The notes: generated from the sequence alone by a model not told the origin. Shown: positions 45,657 through 60,600, counted from the stretch's first letter. The stretch is 64,000 nt of DNA from Sinotaia quadrata (GCA_028829895.1 CM054181.1:102231860-102295859), one strand, 5' to 3'. Program-made: numbers and translations.

Positions 45657-48600
45657 GTTAGTATCCATAGTCAGTTTTTCCCTAGATTACTTTTCTACAT
45701 GCTCACATACCACACATATGCATTATGTATTACATTATTACTATTAAAGTATTAGTACTAATAGTAATACCATTTTACCTATTCGACTCTCCACATTATA
45801 CGAATACTACATCTGTGCTTGTACAGCTTGTTTTCCAAGCACACATAAGTTCTATGAACAGTAATATTCTGTTTCTAATTAATTTAATAGCCAAATCTTG
45901 GATCCTTATGGTCAGACACTCACTATACTGTATACATCGATAAAAATATCAATACTAATTACTGTAGAGTAAAATAAATTAAGAGAAAAAAGTGCTCTGA
46001 AGTAAAAATAGAATGATTAAACAGTACGAACATTTCTAAGATTAAGATGCCTAAGTATAAAATGGAAAATATACTTTGTAACTAAACAGCACATTTTCCT
46101 ATTTAACTTAGTAAAGATTCTTAACACCATAAATATGACACTTATATATATATATATATTGAAGAAGCAGCAAAAGTGAGCCAGCAGTTCAGTGAAAATG
46201 TTCTAAATACTTCTATGAAGTGAATGACAGATCAGCTGTGTGTGTTGTCATAGAACAGTTAATGCTGTAAAACTAAAAGTAAACAGTCTGCAGCAGAGGG
46301 GAGGAAACGTCTGCAGAAGCAAATACCAGTAGCAACTAGCATGCCACCATTTTTAGGTTGTGCTAGCTTTTGAATGTGATATACTGATAAGATAAGATGT
46401 AAAAAAAAAAAAAAAAATGTGGAATATATAAGATTAAGAATATATATTTCAGTTTTTGTTTAATTAACTTAGTTAAGTAAGTTTAACAATGGCTCTTTGT
46501 ACAAATAAGACAGTTAAGACAATAAAGTTCCTCTTCTAAATATTTCTTTGTTTAACACAGATAATATAAATAATGTATACTTACTAGTTACTACAAGTTA
46601 CATTGCACTTTAACATAACATAACACACACACAAATATGCATATGCAAACACATGCATGTGTTTAGTTTATATTGTGTAAATACAAAATAATACCATAAT
46701 ATCATTTAATATCACTATTAATGTATTATTTAATTGTAAAAAAAATATGTGTAGTTGTTGGTTTATTTGCTAGAAATTGGATTAGGTATATTTTTTCTTA
46801 CCATGAAGAAGTATTTGAAATTTTGTGTGTATTTTCTCCACCACCACCACCACAACAACCACCATTACACATTTGTGTGTATATTTTGAAAATTATTTAA
46901 CATTAAATTCTTGAAGATTAAAAGTAATGCTTGAAACAAATCATCAATGTTAAGTGTTATTGTAATTTTAAGACTGAAAGTGTAAGTGCAAATATTTGAA
47001 ATTTTATGAGAATTTATTTAAGCAAGTAAAGTGCACTTTATTAATAAGCTATGCAGAAGTATTAATTGAGTCACTAGTACTTTAGTAGACTAATAACCTT
47101 TGTATACTGTAGTAATATATGTAGATAATATTATTTAATATTAATTATATTAAAGATGTCATTTTAAGCATGGTACAACCAGCCTGTACATTGGACAGAT
47201 GGAATAGAGATTTAGGCTTTACCGTACTGATTGACATATTGCCTGTTTGAAAGTTTAGACATTTATGTAGTTGGTCTCAACTTTGGTCAAGAAGCAATTT
47301 TTTTTTTCTCCATTCTTATCTTATGCATGAATAGGTAGTCCCCCCCCCCCACACACACACATACAAGTTTCTCCCTTCTTTTCATTGTTGGATAAATTAA
47401 TGCAGTTTTTTTCCTTTTCTCTTATAACCAGGCTCTTATTTACTCCTAGTCCTATTTATCAATGAGTAAGCTGATGGTTTTCTTTATTTATAACCGGTTC
47501 TTATATACTTCTAGTTCATTGAGTAAACTGATGGTTTTCATTATTTGATCAGATATAAACATTACAAATGGTGTTATGTTTCCATGTTACTAAACAATTC
47601 CACCCAGAAAAGTACATTCTGACTAATCATAATTATAAATTAATTGTAACTTTTGTTTAAGAAAGATTATTCACAGTTTTTAACTCAATAACTGCCCCTG
47701 AAAAAGTGACGTTTGTTTATGTTGCAACTAAATTTGTGTCTTTGCTAATCAGAAATTATTATTATTTATTTTTGGGTGGTGATTGTGGTGAGGTTGTTTC
47801 ATTTGTTTGGTTGTCTATTTTAAATATAGTGCATGACAAAAAGTATGATACCTGGTTGGCATAGAATCTGTAAATTTCATGTTGGCACTTTGTGGTGGAG
47901 TAAATTTGCCTATCCCTATTTCTAAACTTAATTGTTTTATAAATTGTTAAATGTTAACATGATCCGACCTTGGACACTGCTTTTGAATATATTTTGTAAG
48001 TGCCAGAGTTGGAGTAAACAACTCAGGTAAAGAATATGCTAGAATTTGCTGATGCAATCTAAACCAGTTCTAAGTGGATGAGTAGTTTTTATTATCCAAA
48101 AGTTAAGATTTATGAGAACAAGACCAGCCGATGGCTAAGATGAAAGTTTACTTGCTGAAATAATTTTATTTTCTAATCACTTTTAATTTGGTGTGGCAGA
48201 AGTCCAGTCATGAAAGGCAGCCTTTAGCTGCTTGGTGAGTTAACTGATTGATTGAAAGAGAATGGACTTAGAAATATTTTTTGCATTTTGCTATTGATAT
48301 TTCATACTTTTAGTTTTATGTAGAGATATATTATGTGAGTAGACTATTACTTCTATAATTGTGAATTATGATGCTTGTAAGTTGTATGTCATATGTTAAA
48401 CACATGACATTGTTTCTAATGAACATGTTCATAAATTATTATGTTGTATTTATTATGTTGTATGCATGTATTGGGCTTAAAAATAAAGTTTAAAGTTTAT
48501 TTAATTTTTTAAAATTATTAATTATTTGCACATAAACGTTATTACAGTTTGCCTGATCCTGAATCCAGGCATACCAAATTAGAATTTTTCAGTTTTCTTT

Positions 48601-51600
48601 AGTGTTGTAAGAATTATGTAAACGTCATTTTAAGTTTTAAAATATGAATTACATTTACATTCCAAAGATTTGAGTTAACATTTCTAAATAATGCTGAGTT
48701 CTTTCTGTAAACAGTTGTTTGTGTGTTTTTTTTTTAATGATTTTAGTAAAGTTTAATTATATATTTTTTAATGTCAATCAAAGTCTTGGATTTCATTATT
48801 GCTAGTGCAGATTTAATTATTTTATATTTAATTTTGAAATGTTAATTTTATGTCATTTTAACTGTTCAGAGTCTTTAGTCACCGGCATGCTTCAAGTTCA
48901 AGAATAGCCATAGTGTAACTTTAAAGTTTAATTCTAATTACAAATACTTTAGAAGTAGCAGTGTTACTATTTGGATCACCAGCAAAAGTAGCAGCAGTTG
49001 CACAGTAACAGAAGTATCAGTAGTAGTAGCAGTTGTAGTACTAGTAGTAGTATCACTTTCAGTAGCAGTAGAATTTTGGTTGATAGTAGCAACAGTAGTA
49101 GTAGTTGTAGCAGTACTATAAATAGTAGTAGTAGCAGCAGTTGAGTTTGTACTACTACTACTAGTAGTAGCAATTGTAGTTATAGTAGTGCTAGCAGTGG
49201 TATTAGTAGTAATAGCAGTTACAGTTGCAGTAGTACTAGTAATGGTAGTAGTAGTAGCAGTTGTATTTGTGGTAATGCTAGCAATAGTAATAGTACTTTT
49301 TTTTAGTAGTACTAGTAGCAGCAGCAAGAACAAAGGCATATAATAAAGATGCTTTTATTCATTTTCAGCTTTGTCATTTAGATTTGAAGTAATGTTTCTA
49401 TCACATATTTGCCTTTCCACTAGATTGTAAATAATTTAGTTATGTACAGATTGGATTTGATTACTTACTCCTAATCTTACTCTTTAACCTAACTTCACTG
49501 TAAATAATAATTTAGCTATGCACAGATTGGATTTGATTACTTACTCCTAATCTTACTCTTTAACCTAACTTCACTGTAAATAATTTAGCTATGCACAGAT
49601 TGGATTTGATTACTTACTCCTAATCTTACTCTTTAACCTAACTTCACTGTAAATAATTTAGCTATGCACAGATTGGATTCAAATACCTCCTCTTAGTCCT
49701 ACTACTACCCTTTTATTAAACTTCACATTTTCTGCTTATCTGTCATTTGAAATGATATGCTTAAAGCACCAAAGAGTGATGGTATTCATATCCCTTTCAG
49801 TTTCACTGGTCCCAGCAGGTGTGAGTTTTATGTAACAAACCTTCCTGCTCACAAACTGCTTACTCTTCTTTGATTCAAAGTGTTATATATATATTTCAAA
49901 GAAAATTGATTTTTATGGTAATAAACTAAAATATAAGAATTTATCTTTTTATCTTGTTCAGTTTGTGTTGGTTTGTTTATTTCTAAATAAAAAATAAATG
50001 TAGATTGGGTGAAGATCAAATTTCCTAAGCAGATACGTATATCTTGAACTTGAAGATTTGAAAATAAAATTCTTTTCTATTTCAGAAAAGTTCTTTGAGA
50101 TATCTTTTAAATTAAAACATCTAACTAAATACATATATTTATGATTTCGAAGTGTAAATATAATATATAATGTTTTAATTTTTATTTTAAATATTGTAAG
50201 GAGTTTTACTTTTAATGTGCACAATTTAATTAATGTGGGATGGGAAAGTACAGAGACTGTCATTATGGTCACTTGATTAGATATAAAGCAGTAGTAATAT
50301 GGGCTTACGGTTAACATGTACTGATGTAGATCATTTGACATTATATATATATGTATGTATATTGTTAGTGTGTGTTTGTTCTCCAGAGTAGTGTTTCACA
50401 AAGTGTTGTGCACTTATTGATTATTGACAAGGTGTGCAAAACATTTCAGTAGTTACACAAAAAAAGATATTATTAATAGATAAATAGTATTCACATTCAT
50501 AGAATCTCAGCAGAGAGGAACATTATACATGGCCACAGTTTTGAAAATGGCTTCACAAATATTTTAACTTTAAAATTTAGAAATACCACCTTAGGTTGAA
50601 CGTAAATTTTCGACTGTTTATTTTAAGCATCTTTATACCATCCAGTTTTACTGCTAATACTGTAATAGTCTTTAATTAATCAGTCAGTACTAATTATTAA
50701 TTAAGTCCCATTAAATATATGAAGCAACAGAAATCGTTTCCAAGTTTACTTTTATTACACTTTACTAGCACTAGTAGCACTAGCAGTAATCAAATCCAGG
50801 TACAATACATGGGAATAATTAAGTCCTATTATTATAGTTATACCAGCCAACTATAATCAAATCATTGAAACCCTAGTACAGTTTACTAACAACATTATCA
50901 AGTCCTGGTAATGTTTTTAACCAACCAACTTTAATCACTTCCTATTAAAATAATTAAGATTAAGAATAATCAAGACTTAGTAAAGTATACTACTTTTACT
51001 AGTAGTAGAAATATTCATATAAAAAAAAAGGGTGAGTTGCTATGTTAAACTAGCATATAAACTATATAGCAACACTTTAATCATGACCTAGTACTTTTAC
51101 TAGTAATGTAGTATCAATGCTAGCAGCAGTCTTAGTAGAACTTACTACTAGAGTACTAAATTAGTATTTTTTTGTTTTGTAGTACATGTAGTTTGCCAGC
51201 AGTAATCAAGTTGCAAAACAGTATACTGACTACTGTATAATCAAGTACATTGTACCTGTTAACAGTATCAGTACTGCTGATAATCAAATCTTGATGCTAG
51301 CAAAAATCTGTTTTAAGAATACTCAAAATAATTAAAAATTAAAACATACTTTCAAAATAATTAATCAATGTTTGCTGCGTTTGTATCAGGAACGTTTTTG
51401 TTAATCATCTACCTGGTGCAATATTACTTTCACACTTTTACACATTATCACCTATATGGTGCTGTTACTTTTACACCAAAGGATACTCAGTCTTATAACT
51501 TAAGTCATTGACTTTTGTTATAGTGATAATGTTTTTGGTATGTAAAGTACTGTGTTAATAACTGATTAAGTTGGTAAGTAATGACTGGTTAATGGCTTAT

Positions 51601-54600
51601 GCATTTGATTCTGGCCTTTCTGTACTTTGGCCTGCCAGCCTTCAATTTTGTCAATGATGCAAAACTACACAGCTCTAAACCCCTGCTGTAAACCTTACCT
51701 CTACAAGGTAGAATGAGTTTAACAGACATGCAAGTAAGGTCTGGTAATGGGCATCCTGCAGAACTAAGATATTAAAAGAGACTGCAGCTTTGTGGAAGCG
51801 AAGGAAGCTGACTTTATGGGAATAGTTCTGCCAGTGTATTTTCTAGTTTTAATCAGATTCACTGTACAGTAATATTAAGTTTAATATTAATTTTTCAAAA
51901 TGTGTGTCTCTTTAAGTATTGCATTCTATTGTGATTTTATTTTTATTATGCTTCCATGGTAACATTCACATAACAGGTTTTAGAAAAAAAATTTGCTTGT
52001 TTTGTTTGTTTATTTATATTATTCACTTTACATTACTTAATGTTGTGTAATTCAAAATCAGAATTATCTTGTTAGATAGTTTACTTCTTTAGAGTTAGAC
52101 ATAATTTATCAAACTTAATTAATATGTGTGAATGTTTACATAAGCCAAACCCATTTTATTTTGAATCTTACTTTTTAAAATTATGATTTACCATGAAAGA
52201 AATGTGAGATTTTGGAATTAAAGGAAAATCTCTAATATGCTGAAATTAAACGAGTAATGTTTTTCTTTCAAAAACCATCTTTTATAATTTCTTTTAAACA
52301 ATTTGTAATAATATCTTGGCTGCATCAGAAAAAACTATCACATCAGAAGCAAACTAAATTGCATGCAATGCATTAAATTGAAATTTTAAATTTTCTTTAA
52401 AAGTTTTTTAAAAATATTCCCCCAATGACACCAGTATCATGTGGGTACACCTAGCTATTTTCAAGGCTTACTTCACAGTTACTTCACTGAAGTGAAAGAT
52501 TTTTCCTTTTTTCTAATAATATTATTAGAATACTTTTAAAATATTTTAAAAAATTCATTATTTATACTATACCTCTATAGTCTTGTCTAGAACCAGATTA
52601 TCTATTTTTAGATTATAAATGTTTGAAAGAAAATGAAATGTGTTAAAACATCTATATGATATCCATATACTATAATATTATTCAAATTGATATCTCTCCG
52701 CTTTTTGTTTGACCATTGGTACTCCTCAAAGGAGCATTAGACAGTCCTATGGGTAACATCATAGTTTGACATTGATCTTTTTGGACATTTAGGGCTATAT
52801 CATTACGTGTATAAAACTTAGTCAGTTTTGAACAAATATGCTGTTTGCTCTGCTTTTTATGCCTTTCCTTCTTCATCTTTTCCCTAAGGAAAAATAAATG
52901 CTGGTCACTGAATTTTCCAGACATTTTTGGAAACAAGTGGCTTTTGACTGAAAATTGCTCACACAAACCAACAACTGGCCTTTTGACTAGAAATTTCCAT
53001 CTAAGAAAAACTTCATGTTACTACATATGTGCTGAGTATTTAGCTCCGCTATAATAATTTACAGACCATTCATTTATACCAGAAGTGAGTGAAGTAAGAA
53101 ATGAACGGTTTCCTCTAGATAGGTAAGAGTACTAAGACTATATTGGTGCTCAAGACTGCAACTGTGCAAGCAAATTATGGGCCTTATGGTTATTAGGTGC
53201 ATTTCAAGTAGCTTTTTTTTGTGGAATTGCATATTTCCAAATGAGGTGCACTATACTATATAGTGATCATACTAAATAAACTGTTTTATCTTAAGTGCAG
53301 TATTAAAATATACTAAATACTTTTGACAAACTTTCATTTTGGTAAATGTTACTGTTTTCTATTACTGTTTTATTAATTCAGTTTGAATTATATTTAAAAT
53401 CTGCTATATATGTGTACAGTATACTTTTAATTTTATATCAGATACTTTATCACTTACAGTATATCAATCAATAAAGAAAAATGTCAGTGCCTTAGTGAGA
53501 TAGTAAATGTTGACCCTTTAGTCTCCTTTGATTGGAGCATCTGACACCATATTCCTTCTAAATATATTTAGTCTTTTATTCACTGACTCAGTGACAGTCT
53601 CAGATTTTTGTCTTATTATATTTGATCCTTGATGTTCATAAGTTAATTAGAATTCTCTAGCTATCCTCAATGTTGACTTTAGAGATTTGATATTTTAGTT
53701 AAGCCTGTGGAATTTTTTCAATAAAATCAATAAGACACTCTATCAGTAGAGCTAATGAAGAACTCATTCAATTCTTATCTCGTTAGCTTCTGTTTATACT
53801 TACAGTATAATTTGCAGATAGCTTATAAAAATAATTTAATGGAATGTACCTCCTACTGATGGCTTCCCAGTGATGAACCTGTTTCAGGGATCATGTAATC
53901 AGACTCTTGAATTCATGAACCTTCAAGAGAAAGTTGTTTAGTATTGATTTTAAGAAATGGTTTATTTCAAGTGGAGCACATTGTTGATCTGTTGACAAGT
54001 TGACATTATGCAGAAAAATCTAACAGTGACCAGCTCCAAAACCCTATGATGGCATTAAGGCTTGAGAGCTTTTTATGAGGTAATCAAGAGTTGTCTGCCA
54101 ATGGGAAGTCATTAAGTGTGATTCATTTGCAGCATAATACAAGCTCCTTTTTTTCACAGCATGCACAATCATTGGTGCCATTGATTTTCCATGAATGCTG
54201 TGCTGTAGAGATTGTAATTCAATTTGCACAACAGTGCTGTCAATGGTTGGGTGGGTGACTACAAGAAATTGGTGCCTGTCGATCAGGTCTGCTGCTGATA
54301 CATACTGCAGTTTGATGTCAGATTTAGTAATTGTACAGGAGAAATTTCCCCATAGTAGGGGGGGGGGGGAAGCTATATACATGCTAAACACATTATATGT
54401 TTTATTTGCTTTCCCAAAGTACCTCCTTGAGGTCTGTACGTCCTGCTCTAGCCATCTTATATATTGTTTTCTCATTTTCTGTAAATTATTTACTCTAGGG
54501 ATAACTTTTTATTTCTAAACTAGAAAAAAAAGTACAGTATCATATTCTATTTTTCTGTAGTAATAAATCATATAAGCCATAAATGTATTGACTCACTTTG

Positions 54601-57600
54601 TTTTTTTCATAGATTAAAGTTTATAATTTATTATTTTGCTTTGTACTTCCTGTACTATAAGAATCACTCAAGGCATATATATTCCTAGTGTATGTATGTG
54701 TACTTAACTAATTGTATCTTAGTTCTTACACAATGAAAGCTCACTTATATTGTAAAATAATGAGCATATACTTTTTCATGCTTTTCCTTTGAATTATAAA
54801 ATTAATATATTATATAAACATTTCTTATGTTTTCATGCCTGCCACTACTATTTTTCTATCTATCCATCCATCCTGCCTTTTATCCATCCTTCTAAACCTC
54901 TTTATTTATCTATTACATTCTAACTGTAAATTTTCTACGAGGATGTAATGTAGTCCAGAAGAGACAAAAGCAATTTTGATTTATTATTTATTTATTTTGG
55001 GAAAATCTATAATACAACATTGCCTCTCTTTACTCTCTCCATCTTTAAATTTTTTTCCTCCATCTTGTGTATTATTATTTTGTTTATTTTTAGTTTTCTA
55101 TTGTTAAGACCTGTTATGTTAATTATTGTTATAACTTATGTATTGCTATTATTAGTCACTTACCATTGTTTCTGGTGCTTATACAATAGTTATAATAGTT
55201 ATAATATGCTAAATCTATATTTTAAGTTACCACATACTTAACAAGTTCACTATCAAGACTAATTTGCTACAATTTTCACTTTTCCTGTGCAATCATTGAA
55301 AACATGGCTCCAGGGGGGAAGTGTGTTTGTGTGTGTATGGGGTGAGTGGGGGTGTCCTTTTCACGAGTTTTCAGCCTGACTGAGCAATTTAAAAGTGAGA
55401 TAAACACACGTACGTTGTTTTTGGTTGGTTTTTGTTTTTTTGATAGAATTCTTTTCATTTATTAAAATTCTTTATAGGTTGTTATTTAAGTACTTTATAT
55501 AGGTATACAAAAGCACACTGTTCTGATAACAGTCTTTACTGCCCACTATAGATAATAGCAATGACAACTGAACAATGAAAGGAATTAAGCCTGTAGATAT
55601 ATGAAAATTTTGTATGAACAGTGTCTCTTTTTAAATTAGATTAAAATAATAAATTATATGATGGTTTCTGTCTGCAGATAGTTTTTATGTACATTAATAC
55701 TTTTTTTATGATGTACACATATGAGTTATGTACATTAATAAGTTTTTATAATGTATAAATAGAAATTGTTTTGTACATTAACAAGATTTTCTTATATATA
55801 AATAGAAATTGTTTTGTACATTAATAAAATTTTCTTATGTATAAAATAGAAATTGTTTTGTACATTAATCAGATTTTCTTATTATAAATAGAAGTTATTT
55901 TGTTGTTTAGTTTCTTATTGCAGTGGTTTCTTTTTTAGTTCTTAGCAACAGCATTCATGCTGTTTTACTAGCTTGGGAGTTAATTTCTATTTCCTTTCAT
56001 TTATAATTATAGTTCTTCGTGGGGAAATCTTCATATTATTTTTGCTGTAAAGTGTAAGACTGTTTCATCAAAATCTGCTAATACTGTTCTATACATTAAT
56101 TAATATTGTTATTACTTTTACACATAAATATTTAACTGGTCTTATTCAAGTTATTGCAACATTTTTCAATACCATAAAGCAAAAATGAAATAAAAGTTGT
56201 CCTCTCTTGCAGTGTAGATTGCATCAATCCTTAAATTCATTTTTATATGTTCTTTGCATGCTTCACCACCCATTTGCCAGGCACTGTCATGATTAATGTG
56301 ATTATCTAAAGATATTGATCACTTTCACAGCTAAGTTAGCCACAACAGCACAAGCAATTATTCACTCAGATGCACACAGTATTTTCTAATTTTCATATAT
56401 TTTTTCTCTCTCTCTTTTTTTTTTGTATAATAAAATAATGTTTAATTTGTCATCTCATCCATTTGCTGAAAATGTATAAATTTTAAAGAGTTTATTAATT
56501 ACTTAAAAGTGTACAGTTCACTCTGTTTCATGGGAATCAGTAGGTAGATAGGTGTTGTCTAATGATAATTAATATCAGTCAAAATCCCTAGAGGGATTCT
56601 TATTCCTCTAACCCATTATGTATACTAACAGTGATAGTGATACATAACATGATTACTCTTTTAACCCAGTGGTTCCCAAATTTTCCCAGTTCACAGTGCC
56701 TTAGGTGTATCAGGATTTTTTCTATGGCACCCAAAATCAGAAAATACCTACCCATATTGTTTATGTTAGTTTAACTTAGTGTGGTTACGCATAACTCACG
56801 GTGCTCATTTTAGTTAGCTTCAGCACACACTTTAGGAAATACTGCACTAACCCATTGTGTGCACTAGCACAGATATACATAAAGTGATTCTCATTCCTTC
56901 AACCCATTGTGTACACTAGAACTGATGTACATAAAGTGATTCTTACTCTTAGTCCTTCAACCAATTGTGTACACTTGAACTGATGTACATAAAGTGATTC
57001 TTATTCATTTAACTCATTGTGTACACCAGCACTGATGTACATAAAGTGATTCTTATTCCTCTCAGTCTAATCATTGTATATGATATAGCTTTGATACTTA
57101 AAGTGATTCCTATTTTTCTCACTCTAATCATTGTTTATGATATAGCTTTGATACTTAAAGTGATTCTTATTTTTCTCACTCTGATCATTGTATATGATAT
57201 AGCTTTGATACTTATTCTTATTCCTCTCAGTCTAATCATTGTAATTTTGTATATGATATAGCTTTGATACTTAAACTGTTAAAGTGATTCTTATTCCTCA
57301 GTCTAAAATAGTGTGATTTTATTCAGTGATTGTTTCAAACCTGCTGATTTCAGTAGATGATTTTTGTGCTGATGCTGAGTGCATTTTTTGTTTTTGTTTT
57401 CCTTACACTGTTTTGATTAGAAATATTTTTCTTTATACTAATTTCTTTAGATGATTGCTTCTGCTGGTAATGATTTGATTTTGTTTTCTTTACACTGTTT
57501 TCATTAGAAATTGATTTCCTTATACTAATTTCTTTAGATGATTGCTTCTGCTGATAATGATGTCATTTTTAAATAATTGGCTTTGGTGATACTGATTGCA

Positions 57601-60600
57601 TTAGGTGATTTTTTGAGGTTTGTATCAATAGTATATGGACATTGTATCAGTAGTATATGGACATGAGAAATATGAAAATTGAAAGTGTTTTAGGCTTATC
57701 TATAGTAATATAATTAGTTAGTCCAATGTCACTGTTTTTCAGGAATTAGTATTTATACTTTAATACAATTATTTCTTGATGCAACTTGGCTAAAATTAAA
57801 GATAATTTCTTTATCTATATTTATTTTTTATTTAATGTGGCTTAAACTATGTTTGAAAAAAATATTAACTTACTAAGTGTTGGACATCTTGCTAAAAATG
57901 AGGTCTCAGAGCCTAATGTGTCTACTTGATCAAAAAATTTGCTTTGGTCCAGATTTCTTTTTGTGTGCGACCACACATTACTTTTTTTTATATCAGCAAG
58001 AATAAAAAATAAAGGTGTAACCATACCCTTTCACATGATACAACTTTGCTATATTGAAATCATTGCCTTTCACACATTTGAATAAATATTTTCTCACTGA
58101 AAATTGCAGTGAGAAGAGTGTTCATTCCTCTACGAAACTAATATTAAAATATCATGTAGCTTAGGTTGTGGTTTAGTGCAAAGAGTTTCCATTAGATAAC
58201 GGAAAAAAGTGTCTAGCAATTTCAACCAATTAACAAAGTTTGCTGCAGTTCTAAATTTTCTAACCTTCGAAAGCAATTAATCTTGATGCTTGTTATGCTT
58301 ATATCAGTTAGTATAATTGTTTATGAATTTATTTTGTAATTGCAAGTTAATTTTAGCAGCTATATGATGCAAGGTTGATTGTCTTCTGATCCTCACTTCA
58401 AAAGTTATGAATTATTTCTTTGCAACAACCCACTTTATTTCAACCTAATCTATATAGGAAACATGCTTTGATAAAAGTAAAACTAGCTTTGTTTTATACT
58501 ATATATTATAGTAGTATTTATTTATGCTCAGTTTTGTTTTTGAGACTGCATTATTATTTGATTAATAATACAACTTACTCTAAAGTTAAACTTTACTGAG
58601 GTTGTGACTTATTTTTAAAATGAATTTTCTATTGTTTTTTGGTTGAAGAGTCAAGCTAAAAAAGAATAGCACTATGCTTTCAATAAACTGTGACAATTCA
58701 CTGGAAGCATCCAACTTATTTTCATTAAAAATGTATTTTGCACACACATTTCATTTACCTTTACTTCTTAGTGATAAAACTTAATCAAGCAATTATATTT
58801 TCAGGGTCTTGGCTTTACAAATATTACACTTAATATATATTATCAACATAGTATTAATTAATATCTGTTTAATAATTTACCTGTACATGATAATTAGTTT
58901 TGGTGAATGGTATTTACAACTGGTCTCTTAAACATTAAAAATTTAATTGCTAATAGCAAATTAATATATATAATATTATAAGTACATAATAGTATTATTA
59001 TCTGTTTTCTAAATTATATTTTGGTTTATAGATGACATTTTAATCATTATATTTTCTCTTTTATTGCAGTTCTTAAGAGGTTAGATTTTCCACCCACTCT
59101 CAGATTTATTTTTCTTTTTTATTATTTACTTGCATAGTGTTAATTTTACTGAAATAAAATTATTATTTTCTTTAAGAACTAAAGGCTGCATATAGCATAA
59201 GCTTTAAACTAAAAGTATTGTGTCAAAATTATATTTAACAATGATTCGATAAAGTGAGTGATTGATTAACAATTTGAAATTACCCTCTAACCATTCTCTT
59301 TGTTGTTGTTTTTTTTTTTACTTAGTACTTAGCATTTCTTTTTAGAAGACCTGCCACATTTAGATTATTTAAAGTTATATTTGAAGGCTTTACCAGACAG
59401 GAGTAACATGTTGCAGTGTATTGCAACAATTTTCTTTATTGTTTTTGTTGGGGGAAAGGTAATCAGAGTTTGTTGTACTAACATGGCAAATATAATCTTG
59501 AACCATGTTTGTAAGGTGTTGGGTTCCAGAGATATGTCACTTTGTGGTCTTAATGTTTTTTTTTCCCCATCTTTTGTTAAATTTGTTTATTGGTTATGTT
59601 TGAGGCGTCATATATCACTTTTAGATCAATGTCATTGGAAAAAATTGGGCTAAAACACCTTGGTACTTTATTGCTTTAAATACAGAAAAAATACATTTTA
59701 AGGCATTTATTTGAATATTATGATGTCTTGAATGTGCATTTTATAATACAAGCGTGCTTATGTAATGAAGAGCTATGTTTGCATACAGTTTGTAAAATAT
59801 ATTCTCTGAAAAGTATGTGTGTGTATGTTTACTTTGATAAAGATACTACATATAAATGTATATACACATATTATGTGTTGCAGAGAAGACTTTGTCTTCA
59901 TGTGCAAACAGCTTAATCTTGAAGATTCTGCTATGGAAATACGCCATGAACTGGGAGTAGCTAATAACACTCGCATCTCCTTTGCCGACTTTCTACGATG
60001 TCGGGCCCGTGTTATGGCCACTGCTCAAGAAGGGCAGGCAGTTTGGGGGGAAGATACTGGCATGGAATCTGACACAAGTGGAGTACACACACACCACCCC
60101 AACATCACATCATGGCCAACAATGAGCAGCGACAGTCTTGGTAAGTTGACTATGTATAGGGTTTTTGTAATTTTAAGAAAAATTTATTATCTCCAATAGC
60201 ACCAGTTTAGCTTATGAATTTGAACTGTATAAACCTTACAAACATAATCTACATGTAAATGATGTACCTTACATAAAATATTTAATATTAACATTTTTGA
60301 ATTTGCATATGAAATAAATTACATTTCTTTATAATGAAAACAAAAGTAAAACTAAAAGATGTATCAGTCTTATAAAGATCTTACAATCTTTAAAATATAA
60401 AAATTTATAAGTTATGGAATTTATTTATTTCATTTGGGGGAAGTATGTCATGTTTGTATCTTCAAAATTTTAAAAAATAAATATGTTGATTTCAATCAAT
60501 AACTAGATTTAAATATTTGATCTGGCAGTAAGTTGATTAAAGTCACAACTGAAACAAAACTGAAAATATAGTATTGGAAAGCAGATTTTTGTGTGTATGT

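Larger units (their letters stand above)
45657..59883. other. MCC intron 1 (14.2 kb)
   Basis: The intron contains dispersed-repeat copy D, a GTA/GCA trinucleotide tract, several minisatellites, a hAT MITE and an antisense ORF, all listed separately. Short simple repeats include (TA)n near 46145 and (CA)n near 47350. Outside these I see no exon with recognisable similarity. Confidence 0.8.

Noticed and set aside
48938..49339. 133-codon minus-strand ORF rich in Thr, and an overlapping Leu/Val-rich ORF
   Set aside because: Both are products of the GTA/GCA triplet tract, which lacks stops in these frames.
52682..52966. 94-codon minus-strand ORF with a GLSNAP motif, recalling the MPFGLSNAP block of Gypsy reverse transcriptases
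   Set aside because: Only this short motif matches; neighbouring residues do not follow a reverse transcriptase, so it is most likely chance.
57019..57261. 80-codon ORF with periodic IIVYDIALIL segments
   Set aside because: Periodic translation of a 57-bp minisatellite, a multiple of three, so the frame stays open by chance.
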